Position numbers and translations under genes: made by a program. Under the pieces are notes generated by a model that did not search any database, was not told the DNA's origin, and was given only the letters and a program-made list of their open reading frames with translations. A DNA stretch of 64,000 nucleotides from Paenibacillus amylolyticus (GTDB lineage: Bacteria > Bacillota > Bacilli > Paenibacillales > Paenibacillaceae): contig NZ_CP121451.1 of NCBI RefSeq assembly GCF_029689945.1, positions 186,001-250,000 on the forward strand, written 5' to 3'. Shown here piece by piece: positions 1-6,966 of the stretch (position 1 is its first letter; each line of letters opens with the position of its first letter).

Positions 1-321
1 ACTGGCCACATCCGCAGCCTTGTATGCATCGGTGATCGGTTCGATCTGATTGCCGGCGTACTTGACCGGATCCGCTCCGAAGTAACCTGAAGCAACGTCC
101 GTGATGTACTTGGCATGGTTGGCCACCAGCTTGTTATTCGGCAGCCCCTTGTCATCTCCGCCCAGGTCACGCTTCAAGATCTCGTGCTCACCTTTGTAAT
201 AGTCCTCCAGCTTCTGGATCCGCTCAATACCGTCTCGGTGCTCCTTGATGCAGTACTGCAGGAGCTTGGCCGGGATCTCACCCCAGTTATCCAGCAACTC
301 ACGACTTCGTACGATTGCCAT
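1..321 (-). CDS. phage portal protein, SPP1 gp6-like (C-terminus outside window)
   Basis: This is the N-terminal 107 codons of a portal protein, the dodecameric ring at the capsid vertex through which DNA is packaged and to which the tail joins. The ATG lies just after the terL stop codon. The reading frame is open to the window edge. The N-terminus carries the pattern typical of SPP1 gp6-type portals: a helical stretch with RIQKLEDYYKGEHEIL, then NNKLVANHAKYITDVASGYF about 60 to 85 residues in. The order terS, terL, portal is the standard start of a tailed-phage late operon, which supports the call. The remaining two thirds or more of the protein lies to the left of position 1. Confidence 0.9.
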   Translation of the reverse strand, partial: MAIVRSRELLDNWGEIPAKLLQYCIKEHRDGIERIQKLEDYYKGEHEILKRDLGGDDKGLPNNKLVANHAKYITDVASGYFGADPVKYAGNQIEPITDAYKAADVAS

Positions 322-323
322 TG

Positions 324-1621
324 CTATCTCACCCCAATTCTCGCTTTGCTACTTACCGTAGCTGCATATCCTTTCATGTCGGCCACCTCGTAATCGTCTA
401 AGGCATACCAAATAGCCGAGAACGTATGGGGGTCAATGTTGAACTGATCTTCAATGATCTCCCCGTTCTTGTCCACGGCATAGGTTAAATCCTCTAGCTC
501 TGATTTGACGTTCACACAGTTCGATGAACAGACAATCTTCTTGAACCGCTTGATCTTCTTCGTATACTGTAGCCTGGAGCCTTGAAACTTCTTAGCAGCC
601 TGCATGTTGAATCCCATTTGCCGGTAATAAGCAATGGTCTTCGGCTCCGCACTATCCGCCGGATCAGCTCCCTGGTCTCCTTGAACTCCATAATCTCTGC
701 AGCCGTCCGGTCATCCGTCATCTTGTTCTTGTAATATTCCCAATGGATGTACAGGATCTTCTCCTTGTGGTCCACGGTCAGACGAACCAGGGCGTTGTAT
801 GACGACTCAAAACCAAAGTCCATGCCGTTACGCTTGACTGGCGACTTAATCGCTTGAATCGCAGCCATGACTTCCTCGTGCGGTGCCACAACAAACTGCG
901 GCAACACCCTTGTTCCATTCACGCCAAAACGCCCACGCCGCGCAATGCGGTGCAGGTCCGGGTCATGCGTCTTCAGATCCTCCAGCTGCTCGATATAGCT
1001 CTCAGGCAGGAACAGGTTATCATCTGCCACCGAATGGTGATAGTACGTATCCTTGATGATCACAACGCGATCACGATACAGGTCCATGTCGTCCAGGACA
1101 TGCACATTGTTCTTCGGATCCTTGAAGAAATACTTATAGCTCCAGTTCGCGGTGCTGACCGGGTTCGTACTCAGGATCATGTGCAGTTTCAGCTTCGGAT
1201 GGCGTAGCCGCCCGATCAACTCTTTGAAACCTGCGTACTTCACCTCGCTGCACTCCTCAATCCAGACAATCGAAATATTGTGAATGGATTTCAGTTTGAC
1301 TGGTTTGTCCATCCCCTTGAATATGATCTTACTGCCATTCGGGAACCGGATTTGCATCGGGGAACTGATCGGTTTAACCTTGCCCTCCAAATCCAAATCC
1401 ACGATGATCTCTGAAAGCAGCTCAAAAGTTGAATCCCGGAGAGTATCGTACACTTCTCTGACCACCAAAGCTGTTCTGCGCTCCTCCAGCAGCTTCAGAA
1501 CCAATTTTAAGGCAACGTGATAGCTCTTGGACGATCCGTAGCCTCCTACGAGAAACTGAAATTTCTGATTCCAGTCGAATAGGAAATCCTCGAAATGGGG
1601 GTTCACTTCCTTGTCGGTCAT
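324..1621 (-). CDS. terL: terminase large subunit (PBSX XtmB-like), frameshifted in this sequence
   Basis: ATPase and nuclease that packages phage DNA through the portal. The ATG overlaps the terS stop (ATGA). The N-terminal ATPase has a Walker A-like GGYGSSKS at residues 26-33 and a Walker B-like IVWIEEC near 120; the nuclease half starts with MDFGF near residue 270. The frame breaks near 657-662: in the reading direction CTGATCCGGCGGATAG lacks one G. Adding it joins the first frame to a second ending at 324 and restores a continuous protein through residues reading [17 protein letters not shown]. Other genes here carry the same kind of error, so a sequencing indel is likelier than a dead gene, but the prophage cannot package if the lesion is real. 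Confidence 0.9.
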
Positions 1622-2367
1622 GAGCGCTCACCCTTTCGAACAATCCGGATCTCAATCGGCTTGTCATCATCCTTGGCCACCTTCTGATCAATCAGGCTGA
1701 CCTCACCTTTCAGCTTCTGAAGCCGCAGCTGCTGCTCGTCGTCAGCGTCGCCCTGGCGGCACATCTCTTCATACTGCTTAATCAGGTTCTGCAGCGTCGC
1801 CATGGCCCTGCTCTGGGCGTTAAGGAACGTGGCCTGCCGGTCCCAAGCGAATTGGAACTCGTATTCCTGCTCAATCGGAACCTGCTTCATCTGCGGAGCT
1901 TCATCTGCACTATCACCTGGAACCTGAACAATCTCGTACTTCTCCTTCTTCAGCTCCTTGATCATCTCGCCCTTATCGCTGACATACATGATCTGCTGGG
2001 CTCGGATGATGGCTGCAAACTGAATCGTGATTTGATCCCACAACATATCAAGCGGGGATCTCGTCTCGATCTGCTCCATGATCTCCCTGGCCTCTGCCGG
2101 CAGATACTTCGCAAACAGGCCGTGAGTCTTCGCATTGCTATTTCCCTTCGGAGCAGATCCGCCACGATTACCTACTGCGTTCTTATTGCCCTCAGGCGCA
2201 CCAGTTCGTTTTGTGTGCACACTTTTTGTAGAGGGTGCACCCTTTTCCCTATTCCAACTATGACGCTGTTTCCAGCTTTTCACCGTGTTCAGGGAAACAT
2301 CGTATTTCTCAGCGATCTCTTTATATTTCATTCCTCGCTTATAATCGGCCTCAGCTTTTCTATGCAT
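1618..2367 (-). CDS. terS: terminase small subunit (PBSX XtmA-like)
   Basis: DNA-recognition subunit of the packaging terminase, 249 residues. The N-terminal 35 residues form a helix-turn-helix ([21 protein letters not shown]). A charged linker rich in G, N and K follows ([20 protein letters not shown], then the HGLFAKYLP motif common in this family). The C-terminal half is helical and charged. The gene overlaps terL by 4 bp, the usual translational coupling. The start is ATG 2367 because an in-frame TGA lies immediately upstream; a GTGAGG site 7 nt before it is a fair ribosome binding site. A terminator-like hairpin lies between this gene and the accessory genes upstream, so late transcription may begin close to this gene. 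Confidence 0.88.
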   Translation of the reverse strand: MHRKAEADYKRGMKYKEIAEKYDVSLNTVKSWKQRHSWNREKGAPSTKSVHTKRTGAPEGNKNAVGNRGGSAPKGNSNAKTHGLFAKYLPAEAREIMEQIETRSPLDMLWDQITIQFAAIIRAQQIMYVSDKGEMIKELKKEKYEIVQVPGDSADEAPQMKQVPIEQEYEFQFAWDRQATFLNAQSRAMATLQNLIKQYEEMCRQGDADDEQQLRLQKLKGEVSLIDQKVAKDDDKPIEIRIVRKGERS

Positions 2368-2415
2368 CGATCATCCTCACCACCTCCAAGATTGAGTTTG
2401 TTTCGTATGTAACAG

Positions 2416-2438
2416 AAAAAGCACCCCGAAGGATGCTC
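2416..2438 (-). terminator. Rho-independent terminator ahead of terS
   Basis: In the minus direction a 7-bp stem (AGCATCC / GGGTGCT with one G-U pair) closes on a stable TTCG loop and runs directly into TTTTT. It follows the small zinc-ribbon gene and precedes terS, so it closes the accessory cassette that begins with the Acb2-like gene. Confidence 0.75.
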
Positions 2439-2452
2439 TTCTCAAACTCTAT

Positions 2453-2593
2453 TTAACGTACTTCGTAGTACTGATTTCCGCATGTACAAGAATACTCCAC
2501 CATCAAGCCTTGCAAAGTCTTTCCACACTCACACAACGGATCGCCTCTAAGTGTTAGTTCCAAAGTCACCACTGGACGTTTTTTGTCGGACAT
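2453..2593 (-). CDS. small zinc-ribbon protein, 46 residues
   Basis: An ATG-to-TAA frame encodes a 46-residue protein starting MSDKKRPVVTLELTLRGDPL. Two CxC pairs (CEC at 21-23 and CTC at 36-38) spaced by 12 residues would form a compact zinc ribbon. I do not recognise a specific family. Such tiny zinc proteins are common among phage moron genes and often contact nucleic acid or protein. It is the last gene before the terminator at 2416-2438. The site upstream (GAAGAG about 11 nt before ATG) is a weak ribosome binding site, so expression may depend on coupling. It was too short for routine ORF calling, but base composition and the paired cysteines support it. Confidence 0.6.
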   Translation of the reverse strand: MSDKKRPVVTLELTLRGDPLCECGKTLQGLMVEYSCTCGNQYYEVR

Positions 2594-2722
2594 CTTAAGA
2601 TATCTCTTCGTTTTTGTCGTGACCGTGTCCTCCCATAACTATTTATCAATAATCCATTTTACTCCTTAAAGAGAAACGGGTCTACTGGATAGTTAAAGAA
2701 GGAATTCAGAAAGTGTATATAA

Positions 2723-3409
2723 TCAGTTGCTCCAGATATCCACTTTCATCTGGGAACACTTGAAGTACTTAGCCTCAGCTGGGCTTGTCGTCAGCTTCAG
2801 GAGACATTGCAGATTGCCGTGTTGGAAGAGTCCTCCGCTCAGATTAGCAGCGACACCGCCGTACTGATCATCAGCTCCGAGCCAAACAGATGGTCTTTCG
2901 AACCCGGCAGAGAATTGTAAGCCGGTACACAGTAGAACCGTGATGTTCTTCCGGTTCTGAGCTTCGTCTCCAGCTACGCCGTTTGTCGTAAAGAATACCA
3001 TGTTCTGCTGGAAGTCCGTGTATGTTCCGTCAGCCTTGTAAGCCCTGATCGTTCCGTATTTCTGATTGACGTTCTGAAAGAAGGTAATCCCGGCTTTACT
3101 GTCCGGAGACTTGATTCCGATCTGAACGGACAGTCCAATGTTTCCGTTAAACTGCAGGGCTTCGAACGTGATCGCAATCGCCGTTACTTTGGAACTGTCG
3201 ATGAGCTGCTTCATCCGAAGCTCAACAGAAGCTCCTGCTGTTCCCGGTGTTGTAACGGTGATTGTCCCTCGATCTGGCAGAGGTTCAAACGTAGGTGTAC
3301 CCACGACCTCTACCCACTCCGGTAAGGTACCGTTAAGAAAATCAGCAACCAGCCTTTTGTGTACTTTTCCGAATGGGACTATGTTTCCCGCTGCATCACG
3401 TATAACCAT
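2723..3409 (-). CDS. predicted phage tail-appendage or structural beta protein, unknown function
   Basis: A 228-residue protein starting MVIRDAAGNIVPFGKVHKRL. The ATG is one base after the stop of the upstream propeller gene and sits behind GGAGGTG; longer in-frame starts would overlap that gene and lack a site. The sequence is rich in T, G, V and aromatics with alternating strands, as in receptor-binding or base-plate-associated beta proteins. I see no catalytic motif or membrane segment. Its tight spacing with two neighbouring beta-rich genes suggests one functional unit, probably virion-associated carbohydrate binding. That role is inference. Its position between the late regulator and terS is unusual, since tail genes normally lie downstream of the head genes. 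Confidence 0.7.
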   Translation of the reverse strand: MVIRDAAGNIVPFGKVHKRLVADFLNGTLPEWVEVVGTPTFEPLPDRGTITVTTPGTAGASVELRMKQLIDSSKVTAIAITFEALQFNGNIGLSVQIGIKSPDSKAGITFFQNVNQKYGTIRAYKADGTYTDFQQNMVFFTTNGVAGDEAQNRKNITVLLCTGLQFSAGFERPSVWLGADDQYGGVAANLSGGLFQHGNLQCLLKLTTSPAEAKYFKCSQMKVDIWSN

Positions 3410-3410
3410 T

Positions 3411-4403
3411 CTACACCTCCACCGAGTAGGCGACGCCCACATTGTTATCTGTGTTGTAATAAACATAGACAATACCGTCCATCACAGAAACCATCATCGA
3501 CTGCATGTTGGTCGTTTCCCAAGCTAACGGCGGAAAGTGTATGTCCATCGGTCGCTCCTTAAGCTGCCTGTAATCATCCGTAATTTTAGCGACTGCCGGA
3601 CGGGCTACGGTGGTATTCCCTCCGGACGCATATGCAGACATCATGCCGACCCACCACTTATGCCCCTTGTACATGAATACACCGGCGTTGGACCTAGAAA
3701 AATTCTCGCCTGCGGATAATGTAGCATCATTTCCACCCATCATTGGCCTCGGATCAGAAATCCATAACCGGCCATCATGAGAATGCCAAATGCATTTACG
3801 CCCGAAGTCTCCTCCGCCCATAATCGAAAATCCAATCCATTTGCCTCCATCTCGGTAACACGAAAAATAACCCGTATGGCCGTCTCCTGGGAAGCCTGTC
3901 GGCTTGTCCAGAATGAGACCTACACGAGTCCAATTGATCATGTCCGGTGAAGTGGCCAATGCTGTCGATTGGTTAATCCCCAGTCCGCTCTGTTGATAAT
4001 ACATGAAAAATAATTTCTCGATCTCATTCCAAATGACGTAAGGCGTCTCTGTGGAATTCCCTTCAACCGTATCGAGAAACACCTGTCCATGTCTGGTCCA
4101 GGGTCCTGTGGGGCTGTTCGAATACGCCAGTCCAATACCGCCCACGTTGTTATGGTTGGTTGAATAGGTCGCATAATAATCAGCCTTGGGGTTCGCAATA
4201 AGCCCCTTGACCTTAATTGCTCTGAACCAGTAAATCGACTGAATCCCTGCCATGGCGGCGGTATACATCGGGCTTCCTGGTCTTTTCTCGAATCGAGGGA
4301 TGTAGAGATCTCTCGATTCTGCATCGCAATAGTCATAAGGTGCAAGGTTACGTTTGGCTCTATTGGCTTGTGACAGGGCAACAACGGATAGCTCGTCTGC
4401 CAT
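3411..4403 (-). CDS. five-bladed beta-propeller glycosidase-like protein (GH43/GH32-like fold)
   Basis: A 330-residue protein. It has repeated blade-like segments of the GH43/GH32/GH62 propeller type: YWFRAIKVKG, then GIGLAYSNSPTGPWTRHGQV, then ALATSPDMINWTRVGLILD, then CIWHSHDGRLWISD. The pattern SxSPTGPWT is the classic propeller-glycosidase motif in which a listing of dates or conditions is bound around a central funnel. Candidate acidic residues are present, but I cannot assign the catalytic triad from sequence alone. The start ATG directly abuts the stop of the upstream 132-residue gene. No signal peptide is seen, so it acts in the virion or the cytoplasm. A tail-spike-like or receptor-binding role on cell-wall glycan is a reasonable inference. 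It could instead be a catalytically dead binding protein. Confidence 0.72.
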   Translation of the reverse strand: MADELSVVALSQANRAKRNLAPYDYCDAESRDLYIPRFEKRPGSPMYTAAMAGIQSIYWFRAIKVKGLIANPKADYYATYSTNHNNVGGIGLAYSNSPTGPWTRHGQVFLDTVEGNSTETPYVIWNEIEKLFFMYYQQSGLGINQSTALATSPDMINWTRVGLILDKPTGFPGDGHTGYFSCYRDGGKWIGFSIMGGGDFGRKCIWHSHDGRLWISDPRPMMGGNDATLSAGENFSRSNAGVFMYKGHKWWVGMMSAYASGGNTTVARPAVAKITDDYRQLKERPMDIHFPPLAWETTNMQSMMVSVMDGIVYVYYNTDNNVGVAYSVEV

Positions 4404-4802
4404 TTACTCCACCGTCCCTTGAACCGACAGTGCGCCGGTGCTGGGTGCTGTGTAGTTAATAATCAAGTTAAATCCTGCTGGAACCGTAAATGAGACCGTC
4501 TCCCCGACTTTGGCCGAAGTCACTAGATCCTTCGGTGCTGTCTGCCGTATCCCCTGGTACGCTGATTTTCTGCCACTTGGCCCTTGAATTTCAAAGGTAA
4601 ATGCCGCTGAAGTGTTAACTGTAGAACCATAAAATTCAAGCGTAATGGACTTGCTTGTCTCAGCGGCATAGACTGCCGAACCTGCTATAGCTACCCGATC
4701 TACAAGGGAGACATCTTCAGGTATGGTTGTTGTGACTGGAAGTTTATTCTTTTCTGAGACAGTAAGCATCTTATTGGTTTTTCGATGCAACCACTGGATC
4801 AT
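4404..4802 (-). CDS. small beta-rich phage protein, probable tail-associated
   Basis: A 132-residue protein starting MIQWLHRKTNKMLTVSEKNK. The start at 4802 is chosen over an upstream in-frame ATG because AAAGGTGG lies at the right distance. The C-terminal 90 residues are a beta-sandwich-like stretch rich in T, S, V and G (SITLEFYGSTVNTSAAFTFE and VSFTVPAGFNLIINYTAP), resembling jelly-roll or Ig-like modules in Bacillus-group phage tail proteins. The stop is immediately followed by the ATG of the propeller gene, indicating coupling. I do not recognise a named family. It is probably an adaptor or carbohydrate-binding part of the same appendage as the next two genes. Confidence 0.65.
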   Translation of the reverse strand: MIQWLHRKTNKMLTVSEKNKLPVTTTIPEDVSLVDRVAIAGSAVYAAETSKSITLEFYGSTVNTSAAFTFEIQGPSGRKSAYQGIRQTAPKDLVTSAKVGETVSFTVPAGFNLIINYTAPSTGALSVQGTVE

Positions 4803-4829
4803 CTTACTGCCACCTTTCAACTCAAATGT

Positions 4830-5108
4830 TCAACAACGACTCCGTGCCACCTGAAGAACCGGCTTTCGGTTCAGAACCTGGTGCTGCATCGGTAATGCCT
4901 TCGGTAGATCTCGCAAACAAAGCGGCTTTGTCTTCACAGGCTGCTCGTCATACTGTTCAATTAGCTCCAGCAATTCGACGACTCCCTGACGCTCCTGGAT
5001 CGCATTGGCGAAGTTTGCAAAAGACTCGCTCAAGCGCACAAATGCTTGGCGCATGGTTTCAAACATGTGCTTATGCCGATCACTGATCCGATCCATATCG
5101 CTATTCAT
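4830..5108 (-). CDS. hypothetical helical phage protein, 92 residues
   Basis: The protein starts MNSDMDRISDRHKHMFETMR and overlaps the end of the Acb2-like gene (ATG inside its last codons), which suggests coupled translation. An alternative start at 5126 would add six residues; neither has a strong ribosome binding site. The first 55 residues form a long amphipathic helix with heptad-like spacing (MRQAFVRLSESFANFANAIQ), so a coiled-coil or oligomer is likely. The C-terminal third is basic and lacks obvious structure. I do not recognise a family. Being coupled to an anti-CBASS candidate, it is worth testing as an accessory anti-defence gene, though there is no direct evidence of that. Confidence 0.55.
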   Translation of the reverse strand: MNSDMDRISDRHKHMFETMRQAFVRLSESFANFANAIQERQGVVELLELIEQYDEQPVKTKPLCLRDLPKALPMQHQVLNRKPVLQVARSRC

Positions 5109-5310
5109 TCCGCGCAATCGCTGCATTAGCCCAGAACACAGCCTGTTCTAAATTCGTCATTGCCAGCGACTGCTCACGAGACTTGGGTGTCTGCTCATCG
5201 ATCAACTCAGCCAGCTTCTTCGCTTTAGCTCGGATGGCTTCGTACTTCGCCGGTTGACCTTCTTTCGGCGAATGATAGCTGAAATTGTTTTCAATCTGCG
5301 GATTCTTCAT
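5101..5310 (-). CDS. acb2: Acb2-family protein (anti-CBASS cyclic-nucleotide sponge)
   Basis: A 69-residue protein behind a textbook GGAGGT, starting MKNPQIENNFSYHSPKEGQ and ending LEQAVFWANAAIARNE. The core NxFSYHxPK, KYEAIRAKAKKLAELIDE, PKSREQSLAMTNLEQAVFWANAAIAR matches the Acb2 family (the Acb2/Tad1 hairpin-domain group, formerly a DUF). Family knowledge: Acb2 forms a small oligomer that binds cyclic di- and trinucleotides, starving CBASS effectors of their signal. The tyrosine of the FSYH motif (residue 12) and the lysines in the first helix (K29, K31, K32) are candidates for ligand contact. The family match is strong by eye; the anti-CBASS activity of this copy is inferred. It is the first gene after the terminator at 5344-5373. 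Confidence 0.85.
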   Translation of the reverse strand: MKNPQIENNFSYHSPKEGQPAKYEAIRAKAKKLAELIDEQTPKSREQSLAMTNLEQAVFWANAAIARNE

Positions 5311-5343
5311 GAATTCGACCTCCTGAATAGTTTTGGGGAACGC

Positions 5344-5373
5344 AAAAAAGAGCCCTCCGCAATGGAGAGCCCT
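5344..5373 (-). terminator. Rho-independent terminator after the sigma-like gene
   Basis: In the minus direction a 9-bp stem (GGGCTCTCC / GGAGGGCTC with two G-U pairs) with loop ATTGC is followed by TTTTTT. It ends transcription from the early/middle genes just after the sigma-like regulator and just before the Acb2-like gene. Confidence 0.8.
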
Positions 5374-5433
5374 GTTATAGACAGACGTATGGTGTACATG
5401 TTGTACGGCACGACGTACGGCAGTACGTACGGC
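5374..5433 (-). promoter_or_regulatory. array of three GTACGGC repeats and a possible -10, candidate late promoter
   Basis: On the plus strand GTACGGC occurs at 5403, 5415 and 5427, exactly 12 bp apart; on the minus strand each reads GCCGTAC. Downstream in the minus direction TATAAC (5374-5379) could be a -10 element without a good -35. The array lies between the sigma-like gene and the accessory cassette. It looks like a set of activator sites on one face of the helix, possibly for that regulator. Function is inferred. Confidence 0.5.
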
Positions 5434-5437
5434 AAGA

Positions 5438-5902
5438 TCACAAAAATTCTTTCGAAATCTTGTCTTTTGCCCGGTCCACATAGTCCTGAACCGTTCTCTT
5501 ACTTAGACCTAGTTTAGACGAAATTTCCAAAAGCGTCAAGCCTTGCGCCATGTGAAGCAAGAAACAGGTTCTTTCCCGATCACTCAAGGCCAGTAACGCA
5601 TCCACAAGCTTCAGACGCTCCGCATCGGTGATCTCCTGTCCGGACAACTTGATATAGATTTCCCGTTGCCGATAAACGTCCGTAATCTCGACGCCACGGC
5701 GGCTGCCTGGCCGTCTCCCGCGTTTTAACCACGTCAGGGCATATCTCATGTCGGACAGCATTTCAGAGACCGTATCCGCCTCTTTCGCCTCCTGTGGATC
5801 GTTCAGATCCAGACTCTTCCGGTACTTGTCCAAGACATATGCCTCTGTAGAGTATTGGCTGATCAGTGTCTCGATCCATGTCGCTTTGGTTGTCGTTGTC
5901 AT
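5438..5902 (-). CDS. phage sigma-70 region 4-like late transcription regulator
   Basis: A 154-residue protein. The C-terminal 55 residues are a region 4-type helix-turn-helix (LLALSDRERTCFLLHMAQGL, then LTLLEISSKLGLSKRTVQDY) like that of sigma factors and of Xpf-type phage regulators. The N-terminal half is charged and helical (ETLISQYSTEAYVLDKYRK) with a basic segment (LKRGRRPGSRRG). There is no region 2, so it probably acts as a sigma-like activator of RNA polymerase. Its place immediately upstream of the late genes is where PBSX-like and related phages keep the late switch. Its ATG directly abuts the stop of the DUF3310 gene. The GTACGGC repeats just beyond it may be its own target sites. 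Confidence 0.8.
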   Translation of the reverse strand: MTTTTKATWIETLISQYSTEAYVLDKYRKSLDLNDPQEAKEADTVSEMLSDMRYALTWLKRGRRPGSRRGVEITDVYRQREIYIKLSGQEITDAERLKLVDALLALSDRERTCFLLHMAQGLTLLEISSKLGLSKRTVQDYVDRAKDKISKEFL

Positions 5903-6157
5903 CTAGTTCACCACCTCTGTCTGAATGATTTTGTCCAGGTACCACCGTGCTTTACGTAAGTCCTCCATGCCGCCTTTATGGTTATACCTGCTGCAGTATT
6001 TCAACACGTTGCCCAAGCAGAACGCCTGGAACCCTTCTGGACCAAGTTTGGCCCGAATATAGTCTATCGTCTCGATCCCACCGAAGGTGTAATGCTGCGG
6101 GTTGTTAACGGGATCTGGCTGCTGTACGTCTTTCGGCTGGTCATTTGTGTTGGTCAT
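5903..6157 (-). CDS. DUF3310 domain protein (SaV-like)
   Basis: An 84-residue protein with the DUF3310 signature: NNPQHYTFGGIETIDYI, then CLGNVLKYCSRYNHKGG, then EDLRKARWYLDKII. This domain is widespread in phages of Gram-positive and Gram-negative hosts, commonly among nucleotide-metabolism or replication genes. Its biochemical role is not established, though nucleotide-kinase-associated fusions are known. The first 17 residues are a polar Q/P/D-rich tail. The gene ends exactly where the sigma-like gene begins, and it follows the coiled-coil HTH protein by a few bases, so it belongs to the same operon. Confidence 0.9.
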   Translation of the reverse strand: MTNTNDQPKDVQQPDPVNNPQHYTFGGIETIDYIRAKLGPEGFQAFCLGNVLKYCSRYNHKGGMEDLRKARWYLDKIIQTEVVN

Positions 6158-6160
6158 AAG

Positions 6161-6961
6161 CTATTCCCCCGATGCAGACAGGCGGCCAAGAATCCAACGT
6201 GCTCGAGTCAAATCCTGAATTGCGGATTCCAAACGCTGAACCTCGCTGTCCGGTTCCTCACTCTCCGTCTCCAGATGACTTATCTGCTCCTTCAGCTCTT
6301 CGATACGATCCATTAAGCGGTTATTCTCTCTAATCAAATCGTCTCGCTCTTTAACCAATTCTTTATTTTTGATCTGCACTATTTCGTTGTGCCTTGTCCA
6401 TTGTCGATCAGATTCATCCCGCTTATCTCGAAGCTGTTCAACCTCAGCCCAGGCTTTCGTCGCTTCGTTCTGTGCTGTCACCATTCTTTGATCAAGACGC
6501 TGATTCTCTACAGTCAGCCGCTCGATCTCCTTCTCTGCTTTATCCAGCAGCTCAGCTTTCGGATCCGCAGCAGGTGAGACGTCCTTCTCACGAAGAAGCT
6601 TCTCCTGTCCAGGCTTCCGGGCTTCTGCCCATTTACTGACGTGATTATATACTGTCGCCTCAGTAACGCTCTGTTCTTTGGCGATTAGGGCAATAGACTT
6701 TCCGGAAGCACGCTCTGCATTGAACTGATCTTCGGTCAAATTAAATTTAGCTTTGGCCATATCTTTATCCCCCTTGGGTCTGGTTTTTATCTCAATCGGC
6801 TTTTTGAAGGCCTTATCCCGCTTAGTCGCCGGGTATTTCCTCCGGATCTCTTCCAGTTCTTCCGGTGTCAGCTGCGTGGTGGTGACTGGTGATGGCGGAG
6901 ATCCTTTCAGTTCGTTTTCTCTTCGCTTTATGCCATAGTGCCAGTTACTCAAAGGGCTCAC
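6161..6961 (-). CDS. helix-turn-helix and coiled-coil phage protein
   Basis: A 266-residue protein. A GTG start at 6961 is used because GAGAGGG lies 5 nt upstream; an internal ATG at about residue 68 (MAKAKFNLTEDQF) behind a G-rich site is a possible second start. Residues 70-115 hold a helix-turn-helix (LIAKEQSVTEATVYNHVSKW) preceded by the KYPATKRDKAF segment. From about 130 to 255 it is a long heptad coiled coil (KEIERLTVENQRLDQRM and RIEELKEQISHLETESEE). This suggests a dimeric DNA-binding protein, perhaps an anti-silencing or DNA-organising factor or a terminase-like accessory protein. I do not recognise the family. It lies directly downstream of the SNF2 helicase. Confidence 0.7.
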   Translation of the reverse strand: MSPLSNWHYGIKRRENELKGSPPSPVTTTQLTPEELEEIRRKYPATKRDKAFKKPIEIKTRPKGDKDMAKAKFNLTEDQFNAERASGKSIALIAKEQSVTEATVYNHVSKWAEARKPGQEKLLREKDVSPAADPKAELLDKAEKEIERLTVENQRLDQRMVTAQNEATKAWAEVEQLRDKRDESDRQWTRHNEIVQIKNKELVKERDDLIRENNRLMDRIEELKEQISHLETESEEPDSEVQRLESAIQDLTRARWILGRLSASGE

Positions 6962-6966
6962 CCTCT

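Noticed and set aside
324..1621. Programmed -1 ribosomal frameshift in terL
   Set aside because: No slippery heptamer or downstream stem is seen at the break, and many unrelated genes here have similar single-base breaks, so a sequencing indel is more likely.
2594..2640. A 13-codon leader peptide before the zinc-ribbon gene
   Set aside because: The frame (MGGHGHDKNEEIS) overlaps weakly with coupling potential but is too short to support without conservation.
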